A stretch of DNA of 50,919 nt from Alteromonadaceae bacterium (lineage in GTDB: Bacteria; Pseudomonadota; Gammaproteobacteria; Pseudomonadales; Oleiphilaceae). How positions within the stretch are numbered: position 1 is the first letter of the stretch; each line of letters begins with the position of its first letter. Location of the stretch: positions 1 through 50,919 of the forward strand of contig JABXHG010000573.1 of the NCBI GenBank assembly GCA_013393545.1, written 5' to 3'. The translations under genes were made by a program, and so were the position numbers. The notes under the pieces were generated by a model, which saw nothing but the letters and a program-made list of their open reading frames with translations, was not told the DNA's origin and did no database searches. Shown one piece after another: positions 1-8,600 of this stretch.

Positions 1-372
1 GGCTGCGCCCAAAAAGATGGCCCCGGCCCGGTATTCGCCGGCCAGCGCCTGCGCAATCAACGGCCCGAACACCCCCAACAAAAAGAACCAGGCGATGGCC
101 AACAAGGGGGAGGGCCTTGTCAGCCAGTTCAAGAAGGGGGGAATAGCCCGCCCCCTGGGCCGCTTGCGCCCACCCCCCACCGCGGTGGAAACAAACCGCG
201 CCCGCCGCGGGGAAAATCCCGCTTTGATCAGAATGGCGATGGGGATCGACACCTGTGCGTATTCAAAGCGGGACAGGGTCTCCGGCACCACCGGGGCCAG
301 TTGCCCCAGGGCCACGCCGGCGACAATCGCCAGAGCCACCCAGACCGACAGATAACGCTCGAAAAAGCCCAT
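1..372 (-). CDS. ACR3-type arsenite efflux permease, N-terminal part, cut by window edge
   Basis: The minus strand is open from an ATG at 372 to the window edge, with an AAGGAAGAG ribosome site just upstream. The N-terminus (MGFFERYLSVWVALAIVAGV) matches the first membrane helix of bacterial ACR3 arsenite exporters, and a later stretch (NWLTRP, AIAWFFLLGVFGPLI, EYRAGAIFLGA) matches helices 3-4. ACR3 expels As(III) through the inner membrane. Between these parts the usual second helix after IPIAILI is missing, replaced by a short Arg-rich stretch (KAGFSPRRARFVSTAV), with unusual substitutions after it. The gene may therefore be damaged, or the sequence may be poor here. It diverges from the arsC-arsR fusion, the normal arrangement in ars loci, which supports the family call. 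Confidence 0.6.
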   Translation of the reverse strand, partial: MGFFERYLSVWVALAIVAGVALGQLAPVVPETLSRFEYAQVSIPIAILIKAGFSPRRARFVSTAVGGGRKRPRGRAIPPFLNWLTRPSPLLAIAWFFLLGVFGPLIAQALAGEYRAGAIFLGAA

Positions 373-458
373 GTTTTTCTCTTCCTTTACTCATTGGCTG
401 AATGCTTCTATTATGCACAAAAACAGATATCCATGAAAACGAATATATGGAAAATCGT

Positions 459-1220
459 ATGAAGCGCCGAGTCCTGTTTGTTTGCACCGCCAATAGCGCC
501 CGTTCCCTGATGGCCGAAGCGGTGCTCCGTGATATGGCGGGTGACCAGTTTGACGTGGCCAGTGCAGGTACGGATCCAGCCACACCGAATCCACTGGCCC
601 TGCAGGTGTTGGAAGAAGCCGGTATTGATACCGCCGGCCTGTACAGCAAACAGTTGGCGGATTTGCAGGAGCAGCCCTGGGATTATGTGATCACCCTGTG
701 CGACAAAGCCGCCAGCGAATGCGGTGTGGTACACGCCGGGGCCCAGCAGATTCACTGGGATTTTCCCGACCCGGCCGCCACCAATCGTCATTCCACCTTC
801 TCGCTTACCCTGAAGGAGCTGAAGGAACGTATCGGTCTGTTCACCCTGGTTCACCAGAAGGAAACCGGACTGAAACCGGCTGAGTTCAATCCGGTATCCG
901 TCTTCAAGGCACTGGGCGATGAATTGCGTTTATCCGCCCTGTTGCTGATCCGCCATCAGGGCCGGTTGTGCGTGTGTGAGCTGACCGAAGCCTTCGAGGT
1001 GTCCCAGCCAAAAGTCAGCCGCCATCTGGCCACATTGCGTGATGCCGGTTTGCTGGATACCGAAAGGCATGGCCAATGGGTCTATTATTACCTGAACCCG
1101 GCCCTGCCGGACTGGTTGCGGCGTGTGCTGGAAGAAACCGCTATTCACAACGCGCAGCTGATTGACGCGCCGCTGACACGGCTGGAAAGCATGGCCGACC
1201 GGCCGGTGCGCTGTTCCTGA
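459..1220 (+). CDS. arsC-arsR: Fused thioredoxin-coupled arsenate reductase (ArsC) and ArsR repressor
   Basis: This 253-residue protein joins two ars functions. Residues 1-135 are a low-molecular-weight phosphatase-fold arsenate reductase with P-loop CTANSARS (Cys9, Arg15), a DP loop near 101-105, and Cys81 and Cys88. These sit like Cys10, Cys82 and Cys89 of S. aureus pI258 ArsC, so thioredoxin coupling is likely. Residues 145-240 are an ArsR/SmtB winged helix; the CVCEL motif (Cys171, Cys173) is the As(III)-sensing site of classical ArsR, and [19 protein letters not shown] is the recognition helix. I chose ATG 459 because it precedes the conserved RRVLFVCT strand; in-frame ATGs at 402 and 447 add only non-conserved residues. 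It is the first gene of an operon with GAPDH and arsJ and probably represses it and acr3. An imperfect inverted repeat, TCCAT/ATGGA, at 430-451 is a weak operator candidate. Confidence 0.85.
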   Translation: MKRRVLFVCTANSARSLMAEAVLRDMAGDQFDVASAGTDPATPNPLALQVLEEAGIDTAGLYSKQLADLQEQPWDYVITLCDKAASECGVVHAGAQQIHWDFPDPAATNRHSTFSLTLKELKERIGLFTLVHQKETGLKPAEFNPVSVFKALGDELRLSALLLIRHQGRLCVCELTEAFEVSQPKVSRHLATLRDAGLLDTERHGQWVYYYLNPALPDWLRRVLEETAIHNAQLIDAPLTRLESMADRPVRCS

Positions 1221-1257
1221 TTTTTCGATTGAATGCGAATCTCGCAAGGAGAACACC

Positions 1258-2262
1258 ATGAGCAAGATCAAGGTAGGTATTAACGGTTTTGGCCGCATTG
1301 GCCGGCTGGCATTGAGAGCGGCCTGGGGCTGGCCGGAGCTGGAATTTGTGGCGATCAACGATCCGGGGGCGGACGCCGCCAGTCTCGCCCACCTGCTGAA
1401 TTTCGACAGCATTCACGGTCGCTGGAGCCATGAAGCGAGTGCCGAGGGCGACGACATGGTGATCGACGGCCAACGCATTCGCGTGACGCAAAACCGGGCC
1501 ATTGCCGATACCGACTGGTCCGGCTGCGACCTGGTGATCGAAGCCAGTGGCGTGAACCGCAAGGTGGAGGTATTGCAGGCCTATCTGGACCAGGGTGTGA
1601 AGCGCGTGGTGGTGACCGCACCAGTGAAGGAAACAGGCGCGAAAAACATCGTTCTGGGTGTCAACGAGGACATCTTCGACCCGGCCAACGACCGCATCGT
1701 CACTGCTGCTTCCTGCACCACCAACTGTCTGGCGCCAGTGGTGAAAGTGATTCACGAGAAGCTGGGTATCAAGCACGGCTCCATCACCACCATCCACAGC
1801 CTGACCAACACCCAGACCATTATCGATGCACCCCACAAGGACCCGCGCCGGGCCCCGGCCTGCCGCAGCTCGCTGATTCCCACCAGCACCGGCTCGGCCA
1901 CGGCCATCATCGAGATCTTCCCGGAACTGAAGGGCCGGCTGGATGGCCACGCGGTTCGGGTGCCGCTGACCAATGCCTCGCTGACCGACTGCGTTTTCGA
2001 AGTGGAAAAGCCCACGGATGCGGAAACCGTCAATCAGCTGCTGAAGGAGGCGGCCGAGGGCGAACTGAAAGACATCATGGGCTATGAAGAGCGCCCGCTG
2101 GTGTCCATCGACTACAAGACTGACCCGCGTTCTTCCATCGTCGATGCCCTGTCTACCCTGGTGGTCAACGGCACCCAGGTGAAAATCTACGCCTGGTACG
2201 ACAACGAATGGGGCTACGCCAACCGCACCGCCGAGCTGGCGCGCAAGGTAGGGCTGGCCTGA
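1258..2262 (+). CDS. gap: Arsenic-operon glyceraldehyde-3-phosphate dehydrogenase
   Basis: A 334-residue type I GAPDH. The NAD-binding start INGFGRIGR, catalytic Cys153 in ASCTTNC and His180 are all present. In ars operons the enzyme uses arsenate instead of phosphate to form 1-arseno-3-phosphoglycerate, which ArsJ then exports (established for the Pseudomonas aeruginosa pair). The segment [19 protein letters not shown] is typical of the ars-linked subgroup and differs from the glycolytic HSYTxxQ form. A clear AAGGAG ribosome site lies 6 bases before the ATG. The gene follows the arsC-arsR fusion by 37 bases and arsJ starts directly after its stop, so the three are probably cotranscribed. Confidence 0.92.
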   Translation: MSKIKVGINGFGRIGRLALRAAWGWPELEFVAINDPGADAASLAHLLNFDSIHGRWSHEASAEGDDMVIDGQRIRVTQNRAIADTDWSGCDLVIEASGVNRKVEVLQAYLDQGVKRVVVTAPVKETGAKNIVLGVNEDIFDPANDRIVTAASCTTNCLAPVVKVIHEKLGIKHGSITTIHSLTNTQTIIDAPHKDPRRAPACRSSLIPTSTGSATAIIEIFPELKGRLDGHAVRVPLTNASLTDCVFEVEKPTDAETVNQLLKEAAEGELKDIMGYEERPLVSIDYKTDPRSSIVDALSTLVVNGTQVKIYAWYDNEWGYANRTAELARKVGLA

Positions 2263-2263
2263 T

Positions 2264-3457
2264 ATGAGTGCCGCCATCCGTCAGTACCTGGTGATCACCG
2301 GTAATTATTGGGCCTTCACCCTGACGGTAGTGGTGCTGCGTATGCTGGTGGTGTTGCATTTCCACCAGCTGGGCTATTCTCCCCTGTACATCGCCCTGTT
2401 GTTCATCTTCTATGAATTTTTCGGGGTGGTGACCAACCTGGTGGGCGGTTACCTGGGCGGCCGCATGGGCCTGAAGCGCACCATGAACGTAGGCGTGTTC
2501 CTGCAGATTGTTGCGCTGGCGATGCTGGAGGTGCTGGCGGACATGCTCAGCGTGCGCTGGGTGATGGCTGGCCAGGCGGTGTCCGGGATTGCCAAGGACC
2601 TGAACAAGATGTCTGCCAAGAGCGGCATCAAATTGCTGGTGCCGGATACCGAGCAGGGCAAGCTGTATAAATGGGTGGCCATTCTCACCGGCTCCAAGAA
2701 CACCCTGAAAGGCGTGGGTTTCTTCCTCGGTGGTGTGCTGCTGATGGCCGCCGGTTTCAAGGGTGCCGTGATTCTGATGGCGGTGGCGCTGGCGGTGGTC
2801 TGGCTGGCCAGCCTGTTCCTGCTGGGACAGGACCTGGGCAAGAGCAAGGCCAAGCCGAAGTTTACCGATATCCTGTCCAAGAGCCGGGCCATTAATGTGC
2901 TGTCGGCGGCCCGAATGTTCCTGTTCGGCGCCCGGGACGTCTGGTTCGTGGTGGCACTGCCGGTGTACATGGCCACCGCCTTCGGCTGGGACCACTGGCA
3001 GGTGGGCGGCTTCATGGCCAGCTGGATCATCGGCTATGGCTTTATCCAGACCATTGCCCCGCGCATTACCGGACAGACGGAAGGCCGCAGCGGGGCGGTG
3101 CTCTGGGCGGCCGTGCTGGCGTTGATTCCGGCGCTGATTGCTGGCGGTTTGATGGCCGGCTGGCCGGCGCAAACCATCGTGATCGGCGGCCTGTTGTTGT
3201 TTGGCGTGCTGTTTGCCATCAACTCCTCCCTGCACAGCTACCTGATTGTCAGCTACGCCCGGGGCGATGGCGTGTCGCTGGACGTGGGGTTCTATTACAT
3301 GTCCAACGCGGCTGGCCGGTTGCTGGGTACGATTCTGTCCGGCTGGGTGTACCAGGCCTATGGGCTGCAGGCCTGCCTGTGGATATCGGCCGGATTTCTC
3401 ACGGTCGCAGCTTTTATGTCCATACTGTTACCGGTCAAGCGAGCGGTCGCGGCTTAG
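2264..3457 (+). CDS. arsJ: ArsJ, MFS exporter of 1-arseno-3-phosphoglycerate
   Basis: A 397-residue, strongly hydrophobic major facilitator protein of about 12 membrane segments. The conserved GGYLGGRMGLKRTM loop between helices 2 and 3, the cytoplasmic stretch GIAKDLNKMSAKSGIKLLV and NTLKGVGFFLGG are ArsJ hallmarks. It works with the preceding GAPDH to remove arsenate as an unstable organoarsenical. The ATG follows the gap stop codon by one base, so translation is probably coupled. A decayed piece of a second arsJ lies at 8294-8412. Confidence 0.9.
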   Translation: MSAAIRQYLVITGNYWAFTLTVVVLRMLVVLHFHQLGYSPLYIALLFIFYEFFGVVTNLVGGYLGGRMGLKRTMNVGVFLQIVALAMLEVLADMLSVRWVMAGQAVSGIAKDLNKMSAKSGIKLLVPDTEQGKLYKWVAILTGSKNTLKGVGFFLGGVLLMAAGFKGAVILMAVALAVVWLASLFLLGQDLGKSKAKPKFTDILSKSRAINVLSAARMFLFGARDVWFVVALPVYMATAFGWDHWQVGGFMASWIIGYGFIQTIAPRITGQTEGRSGAVLWAAVLALIPALIAGGLMAGWPAQTIVIGGLLLFGVLFAINSSLHSYLIVSYARGDGVSLDVGFYYMSNAAGRLLGTILSGWVYQAYGLQACLWISAGFLTVAAFMSILLPVKRAVAA

Positions 3458-3499
3458 ATCGTCGGGCCGGGAGAGGGTGATGCGATGTCTGATCAAACC

Positions 3500-3741
3500 G
3501 ATCTTTTCACACGGGCCAACTCGCGCTTGAGACGGACCACCTCTTCGTCTCTGGGAGAACCAGAACCCTTGAAGGCCTTGTCTGTCTCGGCATCGGCTTC
3601 TCTGCGCCGACGGGACAGCAGGTTGGGATTGATGCCGACCTCCAAGGCTATCTGTCGACAACTCACAACGGGTTGGCGAGTCAAAGCAATGGCTTCGCGT
3701 TTGAACTCTGGGCTATATTTTCTGAGTCTGGAAATGAACAT
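3500..3741 (-). pseudogene. IS3-family transposase OrfA remnant
   Basis: The minus strand encodes about 80 residues of an IS3 OrfA: KYSPEFKREAIALT, a helix-turn-helix around SCRQIALEVGINPNLLS, and the leucine-zipper start EEVVRLKRELARVK. The family normally continues with KKERDFLKEA and then the DDE-bearing OrfB. Here the match stops abruptly near 3500, OrfB is absent, and the usual SRWRRE is SRRRRE. No terminal inverted repeat or target duplication was recognised. It is a dead scrap just behind arsJ and marks an old insertion or deletion point. Confidence 0.7.
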
Positions 3742-3833
3742 TCCTTTGGCATTTTATGCCTCTCTTTAGGAATGTCCGCAGTAACGGGGTCGAACCCCTC
3801 CGGGATCTGGTTCTTTTGGTTGTTGTCAGACAT
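3681..3833 (-). other. Short ORF running into the IS3 scrap; possible truncated gene start
   Basis: A 50-residue minus-strand reading frame starts MSDNNQKNQIPEGFDPVTAD and then enters the IS3 OrfA region in another frame. The first 30 residues look like a natural hydrophilic N-terminus, while the rest is shadow translation of orfA. It could be the 5' stub of a gene broken by the insertion. I do not recognise the family. The stretch 3834-3916 holds nothing else I can support. Confidence 0.2.
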
Positions 3834-3916
3834 AGCTATACCCTCACAGTGCCATAACAGAATTGTGTAAGGACAAGGGCTGCGGCGCGGCTCCTGATTT
3901 CAGAGAGTAGCCGGGT

Positions 3917-5194
3917 CTACATCAGGGCGTCGAACGTCTGTTCCAGCCGGTCCATGCTTTCTCTGATCAGTGCATCGGTAATGGTCAGTGCCGGGAGGAA
4001 CCGGATGACATTGCCACGGATGCCGCAGGACAGCAGAATCAGTCCTTGTTTGGCGGCCTCACCGACGAGCGCCTTGGTCAGCTCTGCATCTGGCTGATTG
4101 ACGTCCCCGTCCCGGACCAGCTCTATGGCGATCATCGCGCCGAGGTTGCGGATGTTGCCGATTGTCTGCGGATACTTGGTCTGCAGACTGCGCAGGCGCT
4201 CGACGATACGGTCACCTACATGGAGGGCACGTTCGCACAACTGTTCGTCTTTGATTACGTCGAGAACGGCCAAAGCCGCCGCGCAGCCCAAGGGTGAGCC
4301 GCCGTAGGTGCCGCCCAGGCCGCCCGGCAGCGGTGAGTCCATAACTTCGGCCTTGCCGACCACGGCGGCTAACGGGAAACCACCGGCAATCCCCTTGGCC
4401 ATGGTCATCAGGTCGGGTTCGATTTCGGCATACTCGCTGGCGAACATCTTGCCGGTGCGCGCGAAACCGGTCTGGATCTCGTCGGCGATCAACAGGATGC
4501 CGTGCTGATCGCACAGCTTGCGCAGTGCCTGCATGAAAGCGGGCGGAGCATGGTAGAAACCACCTTCGCCCTGAACGGGCTCGACGATGATGGCCGCGAC
4601 ACGGCTGGGCTCGATATCACAGGTGAACAACGTGTTCAGCGCGGCCAGTGAGTCCTCTGTCGATACCCCGTGGTACTCGTTAGGGTAAGGAGCATGGTAG
4701 ATCTCACCCGGGAACGGCCCGAACCCGGCCTTGTAGGGTGCGATTTTGCCAGTCAGTCCCATGGTCAGGTTGGTGCGACCATGGAAACCGCCCTGGAACG
4801 CGATCACGCCGCTCCGTCCAGTATGGGCGCGGGCAATCTTGACGCAGTTCTCGACCGCTTCCGCACCGGTGGTGACAAAGATCGTCTTTTTCGGGGTATC
4901 GCCGGGAGCGGCGGCGTTCAGCTTTTCGGCCAGTTCAACGGCGGACTCGTACGGCGTCACCATGACGCAGGTGTGGCTGAACTTTTCCAGCTGGGCCTGA
5001 ACAGCTGCCTGAACTTTGGGATGGTTATGGCCAGTGTTGACCACGGCAATGCCGCTGCCCAGGTCGATGTAACGCTTACCTTCGACGTCCCACAGTTCGG
5101 CGTTGCGGGCTTTCTCGATGTAAGCATGGGTCAGGGTACCCTGACCGCGGGCGAATGCGTTGTCCTTGCGTTGTTGCAGAGATGCGTTGTTCAT
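3917..5194 (-). CDS. gabT: 4-aminobutyrate aminotransferase
   Basis: A 425-residue class III PLP aminotransferase that moves the amino group of GABA to 2-oxoglutarate, giving succinate semialdehyde. Visible features are GSGIAVVNTGHNHP, the TTGAEAVENCVKIAR cofactor site, Asp238 in LLIADEIQTGFARTG, and Lys267 in MAKGIAGGFP as the Schiff-base lysine. A longer in-frame start at 5344 exists, but MNNASLQQRK at 5194 matches the family N-terminus and has GAGG upstream. It lies 52 bases behind gabD on the same strand, so gabD-gabT form one catabolic operon. A related omega-aminotransferase role (5-aminovalerate) cannot be excluded. Confidence 0.9.
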   Translation of the reverse strand: MNNASLQQRKDNAFARGQGTLTHAYIEKARNAELWDVEGKRYIDLGSGIAVVNTGHNHPKVQAAVQAQLEKFSHTCVMVTPYESAVELAEKLNAAAPGDTPKKTIFVTTGAEAVENCVKIARAHTGRSGVIAFQGGFHGRTNLTMGLTGKIAPYKAGFGPFPGEIYHAPYPNEYHGVSTEDSLAALNTLFTCDIEPSRVAAIIVEPVQGEGGFYHAPPAFMQALRKLCDQHGILLIADEIQTGFARTGKMFASEYAEIEPDLMTMAKGIAGGFPLAAVVGKAEVMDSPLPGGLGGTYGGSPLGCAAALAVLDVIKDEQLCERALHVGDRIVERLRSLQTKYPQTIGNIRNLGAMIAIELVRDGDVNQPDAELTKALVGEAAKQGLILLSCGIRGNVIRFLPALTITDALIRESMDRLEQTFDALM

Positions 5195-5246
5195 GGAGCT
5201 AACCTCGGTTGTTCGCTCATTAAGGAAAACTGGGGCGATGGGTGGA

Positions 5247-6707
5247 TCAAATGCCGCCCATACACAGGTACTTGATTTCGACGAAGTCGTCGATGCCGTA
5301 GCGGGAGCCTTCGCGGCCAATGCCGGACTCCTTGATACCGCCAAACGGAGCGACTTCGGTCGAGATTAGCCCCTCGTTAATGCCGACCATGCCGTACTCC
5401 AGGGCCTCGGCGACCCGCCATACGCGGCCAATGTCGCGAGCGTAGAAGTAGGCCGCCAGTCCAAACGGGGTGTCATTGGCGATACGGACCGCTTCGTTTT
5501 CGTCACTGAAACGGAATACCGTCGCCACAGGGCCGAATATCTCTTCATTGGCGATCGCCATGTCGATGGTCACTCCGGTCAGCACGGCCGGGGCATAGAA
5601 GTTGTCATTCAGTTCACCCTTGCCGTTTGGCTGGTTCAGTTCGGCGCCGGCTGTGACCGCATCGCCTACCAGTCGCTCGACCTTGGCTACCGCGCTGATA
5701 TTGATCAGCGGACCGGTGGTGACACCGTCACCGAAACCGTCGCCTAGGGTGAGCTTTGCCACCGCCTGGTTGAGCTTTTCGACAAAGCGGTCGTGGACGC
5801 CGTCCTGCACCAGGATGCGATTGGTGCAAACGCAGGTCTGACCGGCATTGCGGAACTTGGAGGCCATGACGCCGGCAACCGCGGCATCCAGATCGGCATC
5901 GTCGAACACGATAAACGGCGCGTTGCCGCCCAACTCCAGGGAGACTTTTTTGACGGTATCGGCGCATTGGCGCATCAGCTGTTTGCCGACGGGGGTCGAT
6001 CCGGTAAACGATAGCTTGCGGACTCGGGAATCGTTGCAAAGGACTTTCCCGACGGCCGGAGACTCCAGCGTAGTGACGACGTTAAACACACCGGCCGGGA
6101 TGCCGGCTTGGCGGCTCAGTTCGGCCAGCGCCAGCGCCGACAGGGGCGTGTGCTCTCCGGGCTTGACCACGATGGTGCAGCCGGCCGCCAGTGCCGGGCC
6201 CGCCTTGCGGGTGATCATTGCGATCGGGAAATTCCACGGGGTGATCGCCGCGACCACTCCAATAGGCTGTTTGAGCGTGACAATGCGTTTATCGTGGCCA
6301 TGGGCCGGGATCACGTCGCCGTATACCCGCTTGGCTTCTTCGGCGAACCATTCGATGAACGAGGCACCATAAGCCACTTCGCCGCGGGCTTCGGCGAACG
6401 GCTTACCCTGCTCGCTGGTCATCAGTTTGGCCAGATCGTCCTGATTGGCCATGATTAGCTCGTACCAGGCACGCAGGCGCGCGCTGCGCTCCTTGGCGGT
6501 CAGTGCCCGCCAGGCTGGCAGTGCCTGGTCGGCGGCATCGATCGCAGCTGTGGTTTCCCCCACGCCGAGGTTGGGTACATCGGCGATTTTCTCCAGGGTG
6601 CTTGGGTTGGTAACGTCGAAGCGGTCGCCCGCCTCGGCATCACACCACTGGCCGTTGATAAAGGCATGCTGCCGAAACAGTGCGGTGTTGTTGATCGTCA
6701 GACTCAT
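5247..6707 (-). CDS. gabD: Succinate-semialdehyde dehydrogenase (NADP-type)
   Basis: A 486-residue aldehyde dehydrogenase that oxidises succinate semialdehyde to succinate, the step after GabT. Key residues are Glu258 in LELGGNAPFIVFDDADLD and the catalytic cysteine Cys292 in GQTCVC; PWNFP and SFTGSTPVGK mark the cofactor site. The start at 6707 (MSLTINNT) is preceded by GGGGGAAC; the longer frame adds eight unlikely residues. It is the promoter-proximal gene of the operon and faces the LysR gene across about 130 bases. Confidence 0.93.
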   Translation of the reverse strand: MSLTINNTALFRQHAFINGQWCDAEAGDRFDVTNPSTLEKIADVPNLGVGETTAAIDAADQALPAWRALTAKERSARLRAWYELIMANQDDLAKLMTSEQGKPFAEARGEVAYGASFIEWFAEEAKRVYGDVIPAHGHDKRIVTLKQPIGVVAAITPWNFPIAMITRKAGPALAAGCTIVVKPGEHTPLSALALAELSRQAGIPAGVFNVVTTLESPAVGKVLCNDSRVRKLSFTGSTPVGKQLMRQCADTVKKVSLELGGNAPFIVFDDADLDAAVAGVMASKFRNAGQTCVCTNRILVQDGVHDRFVEKLNQAVAKLTLGDGFGDGVTTGPLINISAVAKVERLVGDAVTAGAELNQPNGKGELNDNFYAPAVLTGVTIDMAIANEEIFGPVATVFRFSDENEAVRIANDTPFGLAAYFYARDIGRVWRVAEALEYGMVGINEGLISTEVAPFGGIKESGIGREGSRYGIDDFVEIKYLCMGGI

Positions 6708-6837
6708 GGCGTTCCCCCGTGATGTGTCCATTGCTTTGTCATTGCCGGAATGGGCTATTGGTTAGCAATCATAGGGCGACTACTATAGTGTGATAAATTT
6801 TAATCTTTATATGTAAACGTTGACTGGGGTAAAACAA

Positions 6838-7761
6838 TTGAAGAAGTCGTTGAGCGTCAAGCTGGGGCAGGTGGCGGACTATGAGATCCGCCTGTTGCGG
6901 GTGTTCAAGGCGGTGGTGGAGTGCGGCGGATTTGCGGCGGCTGAGACCGAGCTCAATATCGGCCGTTCGACAATCAGCATTCATATCGCCAACATAGAGC
7001 AACGACTGAACCTGAGGCTCTGCCGACGTGGACGCGCGGGTTTCGCCCTGACCGAAGAGGGTATCGAGGTCTACGAGCTGATGAAGGACCTGTTTTCGTC
7101 ACTCGAAACGTTTCGTGCCGGCATCGATGCCCTGCACGTCGCATTGACCGGTGAGTTGAAGATTATTGCCAGCGATACCGTCTGTCTCGATACAGAGGCC
7201 AAACTCGCCGAGGCGATCGCGAAATTTGCGCAGGAGGCTCCCGAGGTCAACGTGCTGCTGGATGTCCGGGCGCTGACGGAGATCGAGCGGATGGTACTTA
7301 ACGACGAAGCCGATATCGGTTTTGTCCCCTTTCACCGTCAGTTTGACGGCATGGATTACAGCCCGCTCTACTACGATCGCTGCCATCTGTACTGTAGTCA
7401 CAACCACCCACTGTTTGACGCTGTCGAGGACGCATCATTCGAGCAACAGGTACTGGCTTCCAAGGTGGTCCATGCTGGCATACAGACGAATGCGGAGGTT
7501 GGAGAGCAGCTGGCGGACATGAACAAGTCGGCCATCGCGTACTTTTACGAAGCCCGCCTGGCAATGATCCTGTCTGGCGCCTATATCGGCTTTATGCCGG
7601 ACAAGTACGTGCAGCCCTATGTGGATTGTGGTCAGTTACGTCAGCTCCTGTCCGATCAGAAAGGCTACGAGCTGGGGCTGGCCGCGGTTACCCGCAGCCA
7701 CCGCAAGAGCAGTCGCGCCCGCGAACTCTTCATCGAGATCCTGCGCGAACTGCATGGTTGA
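6838..7761 (+). CDS. LysR-type regulator divergent from gabD
   Basis: A 307-residue LysR-family regulator: an N-terminal winged helix (FKAVVECGGFAAAE, LNIGRSTISIHIANIEQRL) and a C-terminal effector domain (YFYEARLAMILSGAYIGFMP). No ATG fits. I chose TTG 6838, which has GGGG nine bases upstream and gives the same length, 307 residues, as its paralog at 26047; an upstream TTG at 6820 is also possible. It diverges from gabD and probably controls gabDT in response to an amino or keto acid; this is inferred from position. The two regulators agree most closely through the DNA-binding half. Confidence 0.85.
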   Translation: MKKSLSVKLGQVADYEIRLLRVFKAVVECGGFAAAETELNIGRSTISIHIANIEQRLNLRLCRRGRAGFALTEEGIEVYELMKDLFSSLETFRAGIDALHVALTGELKIIASDTVCLDTEAKLAEAIAKFAQEAPEVNVLLDVRALTEIERMVLNDEADIGFVPFHRQFDGMDYSPLYYDRCHLYCSHNHPLFDAVEDASFEQQVLASKVVHAGIQTNAEVGEQLADMNKSAIAYFYEARLAMILSGAYIGFMPDKYVQPYVDCGQLRQLLSDQKGYELGLAAVTRSHRKSSRARELFIEILRELHG

Positions 7762-7780
7762 ATGATTACTCGGTATAAGA

Positions 7781-8290
7781 TCAGAGGCTTATCCAGACAT
7801 TCTTGATGTCAGTGTACTTTTCCAGCGAGTGCAGAGATTTATCCCGACCGTTACCCGAGCCCTTGACGCCGCCGAACGGCATCGTACTGTCGCCTTCGCC
7901 CCGCCCGTTGAGCCAGACCATACCGCTATTGATCCTTCGGCTGACCCGGTGGGCGCGAGAAAGATTGTCAGTCTAGATCGATGCGGCGAGGCCGTAGTGT
8001 GTGTCATTGGCGAGGCGGATCGCTTCCTCCTCATGGTCAAACCCGGATACCGCCAGTAACGGGCCGAAGATCTCCTCGCGGACGAACGTCATCTCGCTAT
8101 GGGCGTCGAGAATGATGGTCGGCCTGGCGTAAATACCTTTGCCCTCGACATACTCGGGCAGGCCACCGCAGAGGACCCGGCTGCCTTCATCAATGGCGGA
8201 TTGGATGTAACGGCTGACGGTGTCGAGTTGCGCCTTGTCCACCAGCGGTCCCATGCGGGTATCCGGGTCGAACGGATCACCCACCCGGTA
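7781..8290 (-). pseudogene. Aldehyde dehydrogenase C-terminal remnant with nonsense codon
   Basis: The minus strand reads as the last ~165 residues of an NAD-dependent aldehyde dehydrogenase: VGDPFDPDTRMGPL, FVREEIFGPLLAV, NDTHYGLAASI, then a TAG at 7973-7975 where the family has Trp (AASIWT). In the same frame follow SRINSGMVWLNG-like and PFGGVKGSGNGRDKSL sequence to the natural end ISL at 7781. The N-terminal two thirds, including the catalytic Cys and Glu, are missing; similarity ends near 8290 where a decayed arsJ piece begins. It resembles PuuC/gamma-glutamylaminobutyraldehyde dehydrogenases, which would fit the nearby GABA genes. Confidence 0.8.
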
Positions 8291-8293
8291 GGC

Positions 8294-8412
8294 CTCAGTG
8301 GGACAGTGCTTTGGGCGGGCGCGCTGGCGTTGATTGCAGTTGGTTTGATGGCCGGTTGCTGGGCACCATTCTCTCCGGATGTGTGTATCAGGCCTATGGA
8401 TTGGAGGCCTGA
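8294..8412 (+). pseudogene. Decayed fragment of a second arsJ
   Basis: Read on the plus strand, 8294-8350 gives SGTVLWAGALALIA and GLMAG, matching arsJ at 3089-3159. At a GGCCGG the sequence jumps to GRLLGTILSGCVYQAYGLEA, matching arsJ at 3314-3373. The intact arsJ carries GGCCGG at both equivalent places (3154 and 3314), so the internal 160-base loss is probably a deletion between short direct repeats. The fragment differs from the intact arsJ at several bases, so it comes from a diverged copy rather than a recent duplication. Confidence 0.75.
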
Positions 8413-8600
8413 TAGTGGCGGGCACCGGCCAGGAGCCGGAGCTCGCTCCTTTTGCCCAGTACTTCAAGCGCTTTCATCATCCAGAACGCCAGGGCGGCAC
8501 CCAGGCCGACGCCGATCAATACCCATTTCCAGATACGGCCGACGATGTCCTTGGATTCGTTTTCGGCCAATTCGTGACGTTGTTTGAGCGTGAGCTTCAT
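8394..8600 (-). CDS. Small single-span membrane protein, hypothetical
   Basis: A 68-residue reading frame: a charged N-terminus (MKLTLKQRHELAENESKD), then one strongly hydrophobic helix (IWKWVLIGVGLGAALAFWMM) and a basic tail. I do not recognise the family. Its last residues (ARHYQASNP) are read from the antisense of the arsJ scrap, so the natural C-terminus may have been lost. A run of ten G on the plus strand (8607-8616) lies just upstream of its start. It may be a relic. Confidence 0.35.
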   Translation of the reverse strand: MKLTLKQRHELAENESKDIVGRIWKWVLIGVGLGAALAFWMMKALEVLGKRSELRLLAGARHYQASNP

